From assembly GCF_900108065.1 (NCBI RefSeq), contig NZ_FNVQ01000004.1:425206-489205 (forward strand): DNA of 64,000 bases. The letters run 5' to 3'. Below are positions 50,350 through 61,702 of the stretch, piece after piece (the first letter of the stretch is position 1; each line of letters begins with the position of its first letter). The position numbers and the translations under genes were made by a program. The notes under the pieces were generated by a model, which saw only the letters and a list, made by a program, of their open reading frames with translations, did not search any database and was not told the DNA's origin. The DNA comes from Marinobacterium lutimaris. GTDB lineage: Bacteria > Pseudomonadota > Gammaproteobacteria > Pseudomonadales > Balneatricaceae.

Positions 50350-51738
50350 ATGAGTTTTGATTTGGAAACATTTGATGCCGGCGTTTTTCGCGCCTACGAC
50401 ATCCGCGGTATTGTTGGCGAGTCGCTGACTGAGCCGCTGGTCTACCATCTCGGTCGTGCCTTTGCCGCCAGCGCTCACAGCCAGGGAATTGGCGAAGTGA
50501 TCGTTGGCGCCGACGGCCGACTCTCAGGGCCACGCCTGAAAGAGGTCCTCATCGAGGGCCTGCTTGAGGGCGGTGCTGACGTGATCGATATCGGCTATGT
50601 GCCAACGCCGGTACTCTACTTTGCCGCGCATCAACGCGCGCACCAGACCGGCATCATGATCACCGGCAGCCACAACCCGTCCGATTACAACGGCTTCAAG
50701 ATGATGCTGGCCGGACACACCCTGTCCGGTGAAGAGATTCAGGAGCTGCGCACACGTATCGACCAGCGCGACTACACCGAAGGCAAGGGACAGCGCAGCG
50801 AAGAGGATGTGGCCGAAGCCTACCTGCAGCGCATTGCCGGTGATGTGCACGTCAACCGCCCACTGAAGGTTGTGGTGGATTGCGGCAACGGTATTCCGGG
50901 CATATTGGCGCCAGAACTGATCCAGCGCATGGGCGTGGAGATTATCCCGCTGTTCTGCGAGGTGGATGGTACCTTCCCCAACCACCATCCGGATCCGGGC
51001 AAGCTGAAGAACCTGCAGGATGTGATCGCCAAGGTGGCCGAAACCGGCGCTGACCTGGGCCTGGCCTTTGATGGTGACGGCGACCGCGTCGGCGTAGTCA
51101 CCGAGAAGGGCAAGGTGATCTATCCCGATCGCGTGATGATGCTGTTCGCTGAGGACGTGGTATCACGTAACCCGGGCGCGGAGATCCTGTTCGACGTAAA
51201 ATGTTCGCGTTTGCTGCCAAAAGTGATCGAAAATGCCGGCGGCAAGGCTACCATGTGGAAGACCGGCCACTCGCTGATCAAACGCAAGATGAAAGAGTGC
51301 GGAGCTCTGCTGGCCGGCGAGATGAGTGGCCACATCTTCTTCAAGGAGCGCTGGTTTGGTTTCGATGATGGTCTCTACAGCGCCGTGCGCCTGCTGGAGA
51401 TTCTCGCTAAGCGCCACGAAACTGCCGACGAGATATTCAGCGCCTATCCTGAAGATATAAGTACGCCTGAGATCAATATTCAGGTGACCGAAGAGAACAA
51501 GTTCCAGATAGTCGACGCGCTTCAGCAACTGGAGTTTCCGGGTGGTGAAGCCAGCCGCATCGACGGCGTGCGTATCGATTATCCGGATGGCTGGGGACTG
51601 GTACGGGCCTCCAACACCACCCCCATGCTGGTACTGCGTTTCGAGGCTGAGAATGAGGCGGCGCTTGCGCGTATCCGCCATGAATTCCAGACCCGGTTGC
51701 ACGCTGTCGACGCCAGCCTCGACATCCCCGACGAATAA
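50350..51738 (+). CDS. algC: Phosphomannomutase/phosphoglucomutase AlgC
   Basis: 462 residues, alpha-D-phosphohexomutase family. Phosphoserine Ser107 in TGSHNPSDYNG, the metal loop DGDGDRVG, the sugar-binding GEMSGHIFF and the C-terminal RASNTTPMLVLRFE are visible. Supplies mannose- and glucose-1-phosphate for exopolysaccharide and LPS. Position between dut and argB matches P. aeruginosa. Confidence 0.94.
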   Translation: MSFDLETFDAGVFRAYDIRGIVGESLTEPLVYHLGRAFAASAHSQGIGEVIVGADGRLSGPRLKEVLIEGLLEGGADVIDIGYVPTPVLYFAAHQRAHQTGIMITGSHNPSDYNGFKMMLAGHTLSGEEIQELRTRIDQRDYTEGKGQRSEEDVAEAYLQRIAGDVHVNRPLKVVVDCGNGIPGILAPELIQRMGVEIIPLFCEVDGTFPNHHPDPGKLKNLQDVIAKVAETGADLGLAFDGDGDRVGVVTEKGKVIYPDRVMMLFAEDVVSRNPGAEILFDVKCSRLLPKVIENAGGKATMWKTGHSLIKRKMKECGALLAGEMSGHIFFKERWFGFDDGLYSAVRLLEILAKRHETADEIFSAYPEDISTPEINIQVTEENKFQIVDALQQLEFPGGEASRIDGVRIDYPDGWGLVRASNTTPMLVLRFEAENEAALARIRHEFQTRLHAVDASLDIPDE

Positions 51739-51799
51739 GTCGGAGCCAGCCCGAGGAATGAGCGCCATCAGTAACACCCATATTCAGAGGATGAGTTAA

Positions 51800-52705
<906 letters not shown>

Positions 52706-52714
52706 GGACCCTGG

Positions 52715-53320
52715 ATGAGCGAAGTACAGCAGGAACGTAAAATTTCCCGTCGCGAGCAGATCTTGCAGTCGCTCGCGCAGATGCTGGAGGGCAACCCGGG
52801 CGCCCGCATCACCACCGCCGCCCTGGCCCGCGAAGTGGGGGTGTCGGAAGCGGCGCTCTATCGCCACTTCCCGAGCAAGGCACGGATGTTCGAGGGCCTG
52901 ATCGGCTTTATCGAGGATACCCTGTTTTCCCGTGTTAACCTGATCGTCGGCTCCGAGGTCAGCGGTAAACGCAAGTGCGAACAGATCCTGACACTGCTGC
53001 TGGCATTTGTGGAAAAGAACCCGGGCATGGCCCGTATCCTGACCGGCGATGCCCTCTCCGGTGAAACCGAACGCCTGCGCAACCGGGTGAATCAGCTGTT
53101 TGAACGGCTGGAAACCCAGCTCAAGCAGATCATGCGCGAAGCGGAAGTCAGAGAGGGGCTGCGAACGGAGATTCCTGCCGGTTCCACAGCCAACCTGATT
53201 CTCGCCACCGCTGAAGGACGCATCCGCCAGTTTGTGCGCAGCGAGTTCAAGCGCAGACCGACGGAGTTCTGGCCAGAACAGTGGGCACGCCTTGCCCAGG
53301 GTCTGTTCCGCGCCGCCTGA
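52715..53320 (+). CDS. slmA: Nucleoid occlusion factor SlmA
   Basis: 201-residue TetR-fold protein that inhibits FtsZ over the nucleoid. HTH region [24 protein letters not shown], then a helical C-terminal domain with the FtsZ-contact region. Its place after argB in the dut-algC-argB cluster is conserved. Confidence 0.93.
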   Translation: MSEVQQERKISRREQILQSLAQMLEGNPGARITTAALAREVGVSEAALYRHFPSKARMFEGLIGFIEDTLFSRVNLIVGSEVSGKRKCEQILTLLLAFVEKNPGMARILTGDALSGETERLRNRVNQLFERLETQLKQIMREAEVREGLRTEIPAGSTANLILATAEGRIRQFVRSEFKRRPTEFWPEQWARLAQGLFRAA

Positions 53321-53345
53321 AGCTGACAAGCGTCACAGCGCCTCC

Positions 53346-53387
53346 CACTACCCCGGCCGCCGTAAAGGTGCCGGGGTAGTGCTTTTT
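53346..53387 (+). terminator. Intrinsic terminator after slmA
   Basis: Perfect 12-bp stem CACTACCCCGGC / GCCGGGGTAGTG with a 12-base loop, followed by CTTTTT. Confidence 0.9.
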
Positions 53388-53461
53388 ATCAACACCGCAC
53401 CACAAAAAACGCACCACCCATAACAAGCAGAAAATAACGAACAACAAGAACAGGAAAGTTC

Positions 53462-54652
53462 ATGTCCACTCCCCTCAAAGGCCCGCTCTCGGGTCGCCCC
53501 TGGGCCATAGGTCTCGCCGTACTCGGCCTGATGCTGGCCGCCATCAACCTGCGTGGAGGCCTCGTCGTCGTCGGGCCGCTGGTGGAAGATATCCGCCACA
53601 ACCTCAATTTCAGCGCCAGTCAGTTCAGTACCCTGACCACCCTGCCGCTGCTCTGTTTCGCCTTTGTCTCTGCACTGGTGCCTTTGCTGACACGCAAGAT
53701 CACCCCTCCACTACTGGTGCTGGGGGCGCTGCTGCTGATCAGCACCGGCGCCGTCCTGAGGGTGATGCCGCCGTTCCAGATTATCCTGCTCGGCACACTG
53801 CTGATCGGCTCCGCCATCGCCCTGCTCAATGTGCTGATTCCCGGCCTGGTGAAGGCTTATTTCCCCAATCACACCGGCGTGATGACCGGTATTTACTCGG
53901 TGACACTGTCCGCCGGCGCCGGGCTCGGCGTTTACCTGGCGGTGCCGCTGCGTGATGCATTTATGGACTGGCGTGCGCCGATGCTGCTCTGGGCGCTGCT
54001 GCCGCTGCTATGCCTGCCGCCCTGGCTGTTTCTGCTGCGGGTGCATACGCAAAGCTATCAGCCGCCCAAGGCGAAAAGGCCACCGCTATGGCGCAACCGC
54101 CGCGCCTGGGCCATAACCGGCTACATGGGCCTGCAGTCCACCTGCTTCTACAGCATCGCCACCTGGCTGCCCAACATGCTGATCGATAACGGTCTGTCCG
54201 ACCTGGCCGCCGGACAGGCAGCCTCGCTGGTCAACCTGGCCGGCGTGCCGGCCAACCTGCTGACACCGATGATCGCCACCCGGATGCAGGATCAGCGACC
54301 GCTGGTGATCGGGCTGTTTACCCTGACCTTCACCGGACTGGCCGGCCTGCTGCTGATGCCGCCTCTGGCCTGGCTCTGGGCCTCACTGATCGGTCTCGGC
54401 ATCGGAGGCGCATTGAGCCTTGCGCTGACTCTGTTTGCGCTGCGCAGCGAGAACACGACACAGGCGCTGGCGCTGTCCGCCATGGCACAGTCCGTGGGTT
54501 ACCTGATCGCCGCCATGGGCCCGCTGGTGATCGGCGCGCTGCATGACCTGACCAGTGGATGGGGGATTGCATTGGCGCTGCTATTGGCGCTGCAAGTGGG
54601 ACAGATGCTGTCGGGAGTGGTAGCCGCCAGGCCAGGAACGCTCAGCGACTGA
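53462..54652 (+). CDS. MFS transporter, CynX/NimT family
   Basis: 396 residues and about 12 membrane helices. NLRGGLVVVGPL near the N-terminus is the CynX/NimT signature. Relatives transport cyanate, nitroimidazole or other small anions; the substrate here is unknown. Starts with ATG at 53462, AGGAAAG upstream. Independent of slmA because of the terminator between them. Confidence 0.83.
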   Translation: MSTPLKGPLSGRPWAIGLAVLGLMLAAINLRGGLVVVGPLVEDIRHNLNFSASQFSTLTTLPLLCFAFVSALVPLLTRKITPPLLVLGALLLISTGAVLRVMPPFQIILLGTLLIGSAIALLNVLIPGLVKAYFPNHTGVMTGIYSVTLSAGAGLGVYLAVPLRDAFMDWRAPMLLWALLPLLCLPPWLFLLRVHTQSYQPPKAKRPPLWRNRRAWAITGYMGLQSTCFYSIATWLPNMLIDNGLSDLAAGQAASLVNLAGVPANLLTPMIATRMQDQRPLVIGLFTLTFTGLAGLLLMPPLAWLWASLIGLGIGGALSLALTLFALRSENTTQALALSAMAQSVGYLIAAMGPLVIGALHDLTSGWGIALALLLALQVGQMLSGVVAARPGTLSD

Positions 54653-54664
54653 TTCCGCCGAGGA

Positions 54665-55447
54665 TCAGTGCGCGGTCTGCCGCGCCAGAAGACGCCTCTG
54701 CGCGTCTTCGATCTCGTTCAGGTAGGCCGCTGCCGACATCTGCACTATGCCCAGTTCACCCAGCGTCGGCAGCATGGTTTGCAGTACTGAAATCGTTTGC
54801 GGATGGGGATGACCGATCACCACCGCGCGCCCTTCGGTCAAAGCCAGATCCACCGCGCGCTGGAATTCGTGAGTGATCGCTTCGACCGAGAGATCATTGT
54901 CGAGAAACACATTGCGCTCCACCGAGGGAACACCGGCAGAGTGCGCCACGGCCATCGCCCGGGTATCCGCTGTGGTGCGCGAGTCGATGAAGAATAAGCC
55001 GCGGTTGTGGATAACCTCCATCACCCAGCTCATGGGTTCATCAAGCTGAGTGAGCAGGCTGCCCATATGATTGTTCACACCGATCGCCTCGGGGATAGAA
55101 TCCAGCGCAGCGTTGAGCTGCTGCTGCATCTGCTCCCGGGACTGCTGTGGCGTCAGTGCCCCCGGCCCCAGCTTGAGGTGGCGCATATTCTCCATCGGCG
55201 CATGCAGAATCACCTCTTTCCCTTCGCTTGTAGCTTCGAGGCTGAGTTCGCGGGAGTGAGGTCGAAACGGCAAAACGGCGTAGGTGATGGGCCCTGGCAG
55301 TGCCAGAGCCGCCCGGCCCCGTTCCAGACTGAGGCCCATATCATCGATGATCAGCACCAGCTTGGGCCGCTCCGCCAGTGGCGCAGCCCAAGCCGGAAGG
55401 GCCAGCAGACAAAGCGCTACCAGCCAAAGCCTGACGGCCATCGCCAT
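54665..55447 (-). CDS. yibQ: Divergent polysaccharide deacetylase YibQ
   Basis: 260 residues. Signal peptide about 1-21 (AWA-AP). The family start LVLIIDDMGLS and the VNNHMGSLLTQ segment mark the divergent polysaccharide deacetylase (DUF610) group. Periplasmic; function unproven. Follows ctpA after four bases, in the conserved gpmI-envC-ctpA-yibQ order. Confidence 0.9.
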   Translation of the reverse strand: MAMAVRLWLVALCLLALPAWAAPLAERPKLVLIIDDMGLSLERGRAALALPGPITYAVLPFRPHSRELSLEATSEGKEVILHAPMENMRHLKLGPGALTPQQSREQMQQQLNAALDSIPEAIGVNNHMGSLLTQLDEPMSWVMEVIHNRGLFFIDSRTTADTRAMAVAHSAGVPSVERNVFLDNDLSVEAITHEFQRAVDLALTEGRAVVIGHPHPQTISVLQTMLPTLGELGIVQMSAAAYLNEIEDAQRRLLARQTAH

Positions 55448-55451
55448 CGAA

Positions 55452-56753
55452 TCAGCCCTGATTCAGCTGGTTCGCTGAAACGATGTTCAGCGCCTTAAGC
55501 AGGTTAAGCGCCTGGTAAAGCTGGATGTCACGTTCGGCCAGGTGGGCATCGCCATTGCCGGCCAGACTGTCTTCCTCACCGTTCTCCAGATGGCCTACCA
55601 GATCACGCTCTTTCACCAGGTTTTCATGTTCAACCTGGGTCAGGCGCCCCTCTTCAATCATCACATCCGGGTGTATGCCCTGAGCCTGGATAGAACGGCC
55701 GCTCGGCGTGTAATAACGCGCCGTGGTCAGCTTGACGGCACGGTCACTGCCCAGCGGCAGTACGGTCTGCACCGAGCCCTTACCGAAGCTGTCGGTACCC
55801 ATCAGTACGGCACGGTGATGGTCCTGCAGCGCACCGGCAACGATCTCGGAAGCCGAGGCGGAGCCACCATTGATCAGCACCACCAGCGGCAGATCTGGAG
55901 CCTGGGTCTCTGCCTGGGCGCTGAACTCCAGCTGGGAGCTGGGCAGGCGGCCCTCGGTATATACGATCAGGCCATCATCAAGGAAGGTATCGGCCACATC
56001 GACGGCGGCCTGAAGCACGCCACCGGGGTTATTACGCAGATCCAGCACCAGCCCTTCGAGCGGCTGCTCCTGCTGCATCTCGTTGATCGCCTTACGCATA
56101 TCCTCGGCGGTGTTGAGCTGGAACTGGGTCAGGCGCAGATAGCCGTATCCAGGCTCGAGCAGACGGTTCTTGACGCTGGCAACCTTGATGGCATCACGTA
56201 CCAGGGTGACCTCAAACGGCTTCTCGATCCCGTCACGGACGATGGTCAGCACAATTTCGCTGCCGATCTCACCTCGCATCAGTTCCACCGCTTCGTTCAG
56301 CGGCATTCCCTGCACCGGCGTATCGTCAAGCTTGATGATCAGGTCGCCCGCCTTGATGCCGGCACGCTGAGCCGGGGTATCATCGATCGGGGCGATCACA
56401 CGCACAAAGCCATCTTCCTGGCCTACCTCGATGCCCAGACCGCCGAACTCTCCGCTGGTGTGCACCTGCAGGTTTTCGAACGCTTCCGGTTCCAGGTAGG
56501 AAGAGTGCGGGTCCAGCCCCGACAGCATGCCGCGGATGGCGTCTTCCAGCAGTGTTTTGTCATCCACCGGCTCCACATAGGCATCCTTGATGCGGCCGTA
56601 AACTTCGGCAAACATGCGTAACTCTTCCAGTGGCAGCGTCGCCTGCGGTTCTGAGCCCTCAGGCTCCTGGGACCAGGCGGTCACCGGCAAAGCCAGGGTC
56701 GCCGAAAGCCCGAGCAGCAGAGAGGTTCGTTTTACACTGGCAAGAAGATTCAT
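55452..56753 (-). CDS. ctpA: C-terminal processing peptidase CtpA (S41)
   Basis: 433 residues. Sec signal (about 1-28), PDZ domain (about 95-180), then the S41 protease. The catalytic pair is Ser302 (GGSASASEIV) and Lys325 (DSFGKGSVQ). Periplasmic serine protease that degrades peptidoglycan hydrolases in pseudomonads when bound to its adaptor. Lies between envC and yibQ. Confidence 0.94.
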   Translation of the reverse strand: MNLLASVKRTSLLLGLSATLALPVTAWSQEPEGSEPQATLPLEELRMFAEVYGRIKDAYVEPVDDKTLLEDAIRGMLSGLDPHSSYLEPEAFENLQVHTSGEFGGLGIEVGQEDGFVRVIAPIDDTPAQRAGIKAGDLIIKLDDTPVQGMPLNEAVELMRGEIGSEIVLTIVRDGIEKPFEVTLVRDAIKVASVKNRLLEPGYGYLRLTQFQLNTAEDMRKAINEMQQEQPLEGLVLDLRNNPGGVLQAAVDVADTFLDDGLIVYTEGRLPSSQLEFSAQAETQAPDLPLVVLINGGSASASEIVAGALQDHHRAVLMGTDSFGKGSVQTVLPLGSDRAVKLTTARYYTPSGRSIQAQGIHPDVMIEEGRLTQVEHENLVKERDLVGHLENGEEDSLAGNGDAHLAERDIQLYQALNLLKALNIVSANQLNQG

Positions 56754-56774
56754 AGCTTATCCTTGAAGTGATTT

Positions 56775-57911
56775 TCAGCGGTCCGCCAGCCAAGGGGCCG
56801 GATCGATAGAGCGCCCGCCTTTGCGGATCGCGAAATAGAGGCCGGTTTCATCATAACCGCCACTGTCGCCGGTGGTCGCAACCACATCACCCGGTCTGAC
56901 CCAGGTGCCGGTCTCGCGCAACAGGCTCTCATTGTGTCCATACAAACTCATATAACCGCCGCCATGGTCAATGATCAAGAGTAAACCGTATCCACGCAGC
57001 CAATCGGCAAACACCACACGGCCTGAATGCACGGCATGCACTTCACGCCCGGTGCGGGCACCGATCAACACGCCTTCGTAGGCCAGGTCATTCACTTTCT
57101 GGCCAAAGCCGCGTTTGATACTGCCATCCACTGGCCAGGGTAGTTTGCCCTTGAGCTTGTCGAAGTCCTGATTGGCGGTTTCCAGCTGGGAGCGCCGGAT
57201 CGATTCCCGAAGCTGCTCCAGCAGACTCTGTAGCTGGGTCTGGTTCTTCTGCAGCCCGGACAGACGCTGCTGATCCTGCGCCATCGCCGACTTCAGTTTG
57301 GCCAGGCTGGTTTCCCTCTGCTGGCGGGCAGACTCAAGTTTGCGCTGCTGTGCTTCCAGCTCTTCACGCTTGGCAAACAGCGCGGCGCTGGTATCGGCAG
57401 CCTGAGAGCGGGTCGCGTTGAGCGCCTCAAGCTGGGTACGGTAGGTTTGCATCTGTTCGATCAGTTGCGCGTTGAGCTGATCGTAATAATAGATCAGGCG
57501 CTCGACCCGCGCCGGGTCCCGATCGGTGAGCATCAGTTGCAGTTGCGGCTGGCGGCCTTCGCGATACTGGGCGCGTAACTGTTCCTGCACGCGCCCCGCG
57601 CTGGCCTCGACCTGGCGTTCGAGCTCAGCCTCACGCTCTTCCAGTCCATCCAGGTCGGTACCCAGACCGTCGATCTCGCCGTTGAGCTGACGCAGCTGTG
57701 CAGAAACCTCGCTGATCTGCTTCTCGCTGTCGCGCAGAGCCTGCTGCTGCTCCTTCTGTTCCGAACGCTGACGTTCGATACCTCGCTGCACCGAGGCGAT
57801 CTCATCCTTGAGCGCTGCAATCCGCTTCTCGGTTTCACGCGCCTCCTGCTCGCTCGCCGCCATTGATGGCAGCGAAACAAGCAGCACGAGCATCAGTAGT
57901 AAAAGGCGCAT
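56775..57911 (-). CDS. envC: Murein hydrolase activator EnvC
   Basis: 378 residues: signal peptide (about 1-18), a long coiled coil (about 20-235), and a LytM domain (about 260-375). The LytM metal ligands are lost: YEGVLIGA where an active enzyme has H-x-G-x-D, and LYFAIR where it has HLHFE. That loss is the mark of EnvC, which activates AmiA/AmiB under FtsEX control. FtsEX genes are at 25-27 kb. Confidence 0.93.
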   Translation of the reverse strand: MRLLLLMLVLLVSLPSMAASEQEARETEKRIAALKDEIASVQRGIERQRSEQKEQQQALRDSEKQISEVSAQLRQLNGEIDGLGTDLDGLEEREAELERQVEASAGRVQEQLRAQYREGRQPQLQLMLTDRDPARVERLIYYYDQLNAQLIEQMQTYRTQLEALNATRSQAADTSAALFAKREELEAQQRKLESARQQRETSLAKLKSAMAQDQQRLSGLQKNQTQLQSLLEQLRESIRRSQLETANQDFDKLKGKLPWPVDGSIKRGFGQKVNDLAYEGVLIGARTGREVHAVHSGRVVFADWLRGYGLLLIIDHGGGYMSLYGHNESLLRETGTWVRPGDVVATTGDSGGYDETGLYFAIRKGGRSIDPAPWLADR

Positions 57912-57934
57912 GAATCAGGTCCAGAGGCCCCGTA

Positions 57935-59485
57935 TCAGTTGAAGTGTGCCAGGTTTTTGCCACCCATCTCTGCCGGCGCATCCAGCTCCATCAAAGCCAG
58001 CAGGGTGGGAGCCAGGTCACAGAGAGCACCTTCGTCGAGCCTCAGCTCGGCGGCACGCGGGCCATCGTAGATCAGCGCCACAGGCCAGTTGGTGTGAGAG
58101 GTGTGCGGTTGTCCGGTTTCCGGGTTAACCATCAGTTCGACGTTACCGTGGTCAGCGGTGATCAGCGTTTCACCCTCCACTTCCGCCATCGCCGCCAGAA
58201 CACGGGCCAGGCAGTCGTCGAGCACTTCCACCGCCTTGACCGCGGCATCAAACTTGCCAGTGTGGCCAACCATGTCGCCATTGGCGAAGTTGCAGACGAT
58301 CAGGTCAAACTTGCGGCTGAGGATCGCCTCGACCAGTTTGTCGGTAACCTCCGGCGCACTCATCTCCGGCTTGAGATCGTAGGTGGCAACCTGCGGCGAG
58401 GGCACCAGGATACGTTCTTCGCCCGGATAAACCGCCTCTTCACCACCGTTGAAGAAGAAGGTGACGTGGGCATATTTTTCGGTTTCAGCGATGCGCAGCT
58501 GGGTCTTGCCCAGGCTGGAGAGATACTCGCCGAGACCGTTGTAGAGTTTTTCCGGCGGATAGGCACAGCTGGCGGGGATACTCGCCGCATACTGGGTCAG
58601 CATCACGTAGTCGGCCAGGGCCGGTCTCACCTTGCGCTCGAAGCCATCGAAGTCGTCTTCGACGAAGCAGCGGGTAATTTCACGGGCGCGGTCCGGACGG
58701 AAGTTAGCGCAGATCAGCGCATCGCCATCCTTGATCAGGCCTTTCGGGTGACCGGCCATATCGGTGATCACGGTGGCGGTGACGAACTCATCGTTTTCGT
58801 CACGGGCATAAGCCTCGGCCAGCGCCTGCTGGGCTGACTGGGCCCGCTGGGTCGACTCACCAGCGGTCATCGCATCATAGGCCTGCTGCACACGATCCCA
58901 GCGGTTATCGCGGTCCATGGCGAAGTAGCGCCCCACCACGGTGGCGATGGCACCTACACCCAGCTCACGGAATTTCGCTTCGGTTTTAGCAATAGAGGGC
59001 TCAGCGGAGCGCGGCGGCATATCGCGGCCATCGAGAATCGCATGCAGATACACTTCTTTGGCGCCGCGCTTCACTGCGACTTCGGCCAGCGCAAGCATGT
59101 GGTCTTCATGGCTGTGTACGCCACCCGGCGACAGCAGACCCAGCAGGTGCACCGCACGACCCGCGGAAATCGCCTTGTCCATCGCAGCGGTCAGCACCGG
59201 ATTCTCGGCAAAGCTGCCGTCCTCGATCGCCTTGGTGATGCGGGTCAGGTTCTGGTACACGATCCGACCGGCACCGATATTCATATGGCCAACCTCGGAG
59301 TTGCCCATCTGCCCTTCCGGCAGCCCCACCGCCATGCCGGAGGTCTTGATCCGGCTGTTGGGCTTGGACGCGAGCAGCTTGTCCCAGGTCGGCGTCTGCG
59401 CCGCCTGAATGGCCGAGGACGGGGTCGCTTCGATACCGAAGCCATCGAGAATAATCAGTGCTTTGGTTGAACGTGCTTGAGTCAT
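57935..59485 (-). CDS. gpmI: 2,3-bisphosphoglycerate-independent phosphoglycerate mutase
   Basis: 516 residues from the ATG at 59485 (a GTG lies one codon before). Alkaline-phosphatase-fold enzyme. The nucleophile Ser sits in [17 protein letters not shown]. Metal ligands include DGFG near the start, the ITADHGN motif and the H of MVGHTGKFD. Converts 3- to 2-phosphoglycerate. It heads the gpmI-envC-ctpA-yibQ cluster. Confidence 0.96.
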   Translation of the reverse strand: MTQARSTKALIILDGFGIEATPSSAIQAAQTPTWDKLLASKPNSRIKTSGMAVGLPEGQMGNSEVGHMNIGAGRIVYQNLTRITKAIEDGSFAENPVLTAAMDKAISAGRAVHLLGLLSPGGVHSHEDHMLALAEVAVKRGAKEVYLHAILDGRDMPPRSAEPSIAKTEAKFRELGVGAIATVVGRYFAMDRDNRWDRVQQAYDAMTAGESTQRAQSAQQALAEAYARDENDEFVTATVITDMAGHPKGLIKDGDALICANFRPDRAREITRCFVEDDFDGFERKVRPALADYVMLTQYAASIPASCAYPPEKLYNGLGEYLSSLGKTQLRIAETEKYAHVTFFFNGGEEAVYPGEERILVPSPQVATYDLKPEMSAPEVTDKLVEAILSRKFDLIVCNFANGDMVGHTGKFDAAVKAVEVLDDCLARVLAAMAEVEGETLITADHGNVELMVNPETGQPHTSHTNWPVALIYDGPRAAELRLDEGALCDLAPTLLALMELDAPAEMGGKNLAHFN

Positions 59486-59704
59486 CACAAATATCTATTC
59501 AATCTGATTTATATTTCGGAACTGACCGCTCGTTCTCGGCGTACTGTCGCGTTAATGCACCGCTTTCAACGAGATTGATCTGGATTCCGGCTAGCGCCAA
59601 TAGTTCCGTTGGGCTGCATAGATCTGGTCGGATCAGTTTACCCTACCTTGCCCCCCGACGGCCAAATTCCTGGTGCAAACCTTATCCAGCGCGCCACGCC
59701 CATG

Positions 59705-59710
59705 TATACT
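59705..59710 (+). promoter_or_regulatory. Possible -10 box of the rhodanese-grxC-secB operon
   Basis: TATACT at 59705-59710, 39 bases before the rhodanese ATG. The hexamer 17 bases upstream (TTATCC) is a weak -35. Confidence 0.4.
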
Positions 59711-59748
59711 GTGCGGCCTGTTGACTAGCCCCCAATTAGGGAAGCCTT

Positions 59749-60162
59749 ATGGATCGCGTGATTGAATTTGTCTCTCAACATTATTACCTGATTGCAGCCT
59801 GGGTTCTGACCCTGGCGATGCTGCTCTGGACCGAGAGCCGCAAGTCCGGCAAATCGGTGTCTCCCGCCGAAGCCACCCGCCTGATCAACAAAGATGGCGC
59901 CACCGTTATCGATATCCGCCCGAAGAAAGAGTGGGATACCGGTCATATTACCGGCGCACTGCACCTGCCGCTGGCCGATCTGGACAAACGCATGGGTGAG
60001 ATCAAGGCAGATAAATCCAAGCCTGTTATCGTAGTCTGCAATGTCGGTCAGGCTGCAGCTTCTGCGACCAAGAAGCTCAAGGCTGAAGGCTTTACCCAGG
60101 CTATCCGTCTCTCCGGTGGCATGACCGAGTGGCGCGGCCAGAACATGCCCGTGGTGAAATAA
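59749..60162 (+). CDS. Membrane-anchored single-domain rhodanese (YibN-like)
   Basis: 137 residues with one N-terminal membrane helix (about 10-28) and a rhodanese domain (about 38-135). The catalytic Cys97 is in VVCNVGQAA. Probably moves sulfane sulfur near the inner membrane; partner unknown. Its TAA overlaps the grxC ATG (TAATG). The rhodanese-grxC-secB order matches E. coli yibN-grxC-secB. Confidence 0.9.
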   Translation: MDRVIEFVSQHYYLIAAWVLTLAMLLWTESRKSGKSVSPAEATRLINKDGATVIDIRPKKEWDTGHITGALHLPLADLDKRMGEIKADKSKPVIVVCNVGQAAASATKKLKAEGFTQAIRLSGGMTEWRGQNMPVVK

Positions 60163-60419
60163 TGCAGCCCGTCGAAATCTATCTGACGCGCTGGTGCCCC
60201 TTTTGCTCGCGGGCGATCATGCTGCTCGAGCATAAGGGTGTGAGCTACAACGCCATCGATGTGGATACCGATCCAACGCTGCGCCAGACCATGATGCAGC
60301 GTGCCAATGGCCGTCATACCGTACCGCAGATATTCATCGGTGAAACCCACGTCGGCGGATGCGACGAACTCTTCGCGCTGGAGCGGCGCGGCGAGCTGGA
60401 TCCACTGCTGGCAGACTGA
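60162..60419 (+). CDS. grxC: Glutaredoxin 3
   Basis: 85 residues from the ATG at 60162, which overlaps the rhodanese stop. Active-site CPFC at residues 12-15 (TRWCPFCSRA), then TVPQIFIG and the glutathione-binding GGCDEL. The longer frame from 60129 is not needed. Glutathione-dependent thiol reductase in the yibN-grxC-secB cluster. Confidence 0.94.
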   Translation: MQPVEIYLTRWCPFCSRAIMLLEHKGVSYNAIDVDTDPTLRQTMMQRANGRHTVPQIFIGETHVGGCDELFALERRGELDPLLAD

Positions 60420-60452
60420 GCACCGACCTGTTACCCATCAAAGGAAAATCCG

Positions 60453-60905
60453 ATGTCCGAGAACCAACAGAAACAGCCCCAGTTCGCGCTGAAGCGCGTT
60501 TACCTGAAAGACGCTTCTCTGGAAACTCCTGCTGCTCCCGGTGTATTCACCAAGCAGTGGCAGCCGGAAGTAAACCTTGATATCAACACCCGCAGCTCCT
60601 CTCTGGATCCGGAACACTACGAAGTTGTTCTGTCCCTGACCGTGACCGTCAAAAACGAAGGCGAAGCTGCATTCCTGATCGAAGTTCAGCAGGCAGGCAT
60701 CTTCCTGCTGGCCGGCCTCGGCGAAGCGGAAACCAAGCACACCCTGGGCGCTTTCTGCCCGAACCTGCTGTTCCCTTACGCTCGCGAAGCGATCGACAAC
60801 CTGGCCTCCAAGGCTAGCTTCCCGGCTCTGATGCTGGCACCGGTCAACTTCGACGCGCTGTACGCTCAGCAGCAGCAAAAAGCCGCAGAAGCCGAAAAGC
60901 ACTGA
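60453..60905 (+). CDS. secB: Protein-export chaperone SecB
   Basis: 150 residues. Binds unfolded preproteins and passes them to SecA. Typical motif [16 protein letters not shown] at the start and [28 protein letters not shown] near the end. AAGGAAAA ribosome site. Followed by a 9-bp perfect hairpin (60923-60951) that lacks a T-run. Confidence 0.96.
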   Translation: MSENQQKQPQFALKRVYLKDASLETPAAPGVFTKQWQPEVNLDINTRSSSLDPEHYEVVLSLTVTVKNEGEAAFLIEVQQAGIFLLAGLGEAETKHTLGAFCPNLLFPYAREAIDNLASKASFPALMLAPVNFDALYAQQQQKAAEAEKH

Positions 60906-60922
60906 TCGGCAAGCAGCTTACG

Positions 60923-60951
60923 GACCGCGGATTCATGCTGTTTCCGCGGTC
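60923..60951. terminator. Hairpin between convergent secB and DTW gene
   Basis: Perfect 9-bp stem GACCGCGGA / TCCGCGGTC with an 11-base loop. No T-run on either side, so termination may need Rho or the hairpin only protects 3' ends. Confidence 0.5.
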
Positions 60952-60956
60952 AGTTC

Positions 60957-61613
60957 CTACTCCTCACCCTCTTCCCTGTCCCATTTCCGCCGTGTAGCGA
61001 AATACTCACGGTTGAAACGCTCGAAATATCCCTCCAGATGGCTTGCAGCCGCCCTATCCTCCTGCAACTCCAACAAAGCTATAGCCACCTCAGCCGTGCA
61101 CAGATGATGCGCCACCGTTGAACGCCTGAGTGTATAGCTGGATACCCGGTCCGATTTCGGTTCGATCACCGGCAGGTGCTGCAGATAACGGCTGTGCCTG
61201 AACATACGCCGCGCCTGGCGCCAGGTTCCATCAAGAATAATGAAGGCGGGAATCCTTCCGTCTGCCGGTGGTTTTGCAACCATGCGCTGCTGGTAGTCCT
61301 CCCCTTCAGGAAAGACCAGGCAGGGGAAATAGGCCGGATCATTCAGCGCGTCAAGCAACGCCTGGGGCGGCTCGGTCCGCGACCATTCAAAAACCCGCGT
61401 GCCGTGAATGCTATCGGCGATCAGCTTGCCGGTATTGGTCGGTTTATAGAATTCGTTATGATGCATCAGCAACCAGAATTCGCAGTTCGCAGCGACACTG
61501 GACTGATGCTCACAGATACAGGACTCGATAGCCAGACGGCAGGTCTCGCAACGCTTTACGCCGGCGCCACGGGCCAGATACGGCCTGCGCGCGGGATCTT
61601 TGATATTGGACAT
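60957..61613 (-). CDS. DTW-domain protein (tRNA-uridine aminocarboxypropyltransferase family)
   Basis: 218 residues. The DTW motif appears as ILDGTWRQARRM; an N-terminal zinc-like Cys cluster (CETCRLAIESCICEH) is typical. The family includes TapT/YfiP, which makes acp3U47 in tRNA. Substrate position not deducible. Shares a 3' hairpin with secB. Confidence 0.87.
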   Translation of the reverse strand: MSNIKDPARRPYLARGAGVKRCETCRLAIESCICEHQSSVAANCEFWLLMHHNEFYKPTNTGKLIADSIHGTRVFEWSRTEPPQALLDALNDPAYFPCLVFPEGEDYQQRMVAKPPADGRIPAFIILDGTWRQARRMFRHSRYLQHLPVIEPKSDRVSSYTLRRSTVAHHLCTAEVAIALLELQEDRAAASHLEGYFERFNREYFATRRKWDREEGEE

Positions 61614-61702
61614 AAGTTATATGGGTTCAAGCTGAAAATGCATCTGGTGCGCACTATACTGGCTTTCCCTGTAACGGCAACTGTGGCGGGAGGTCGCCCT
61701 GA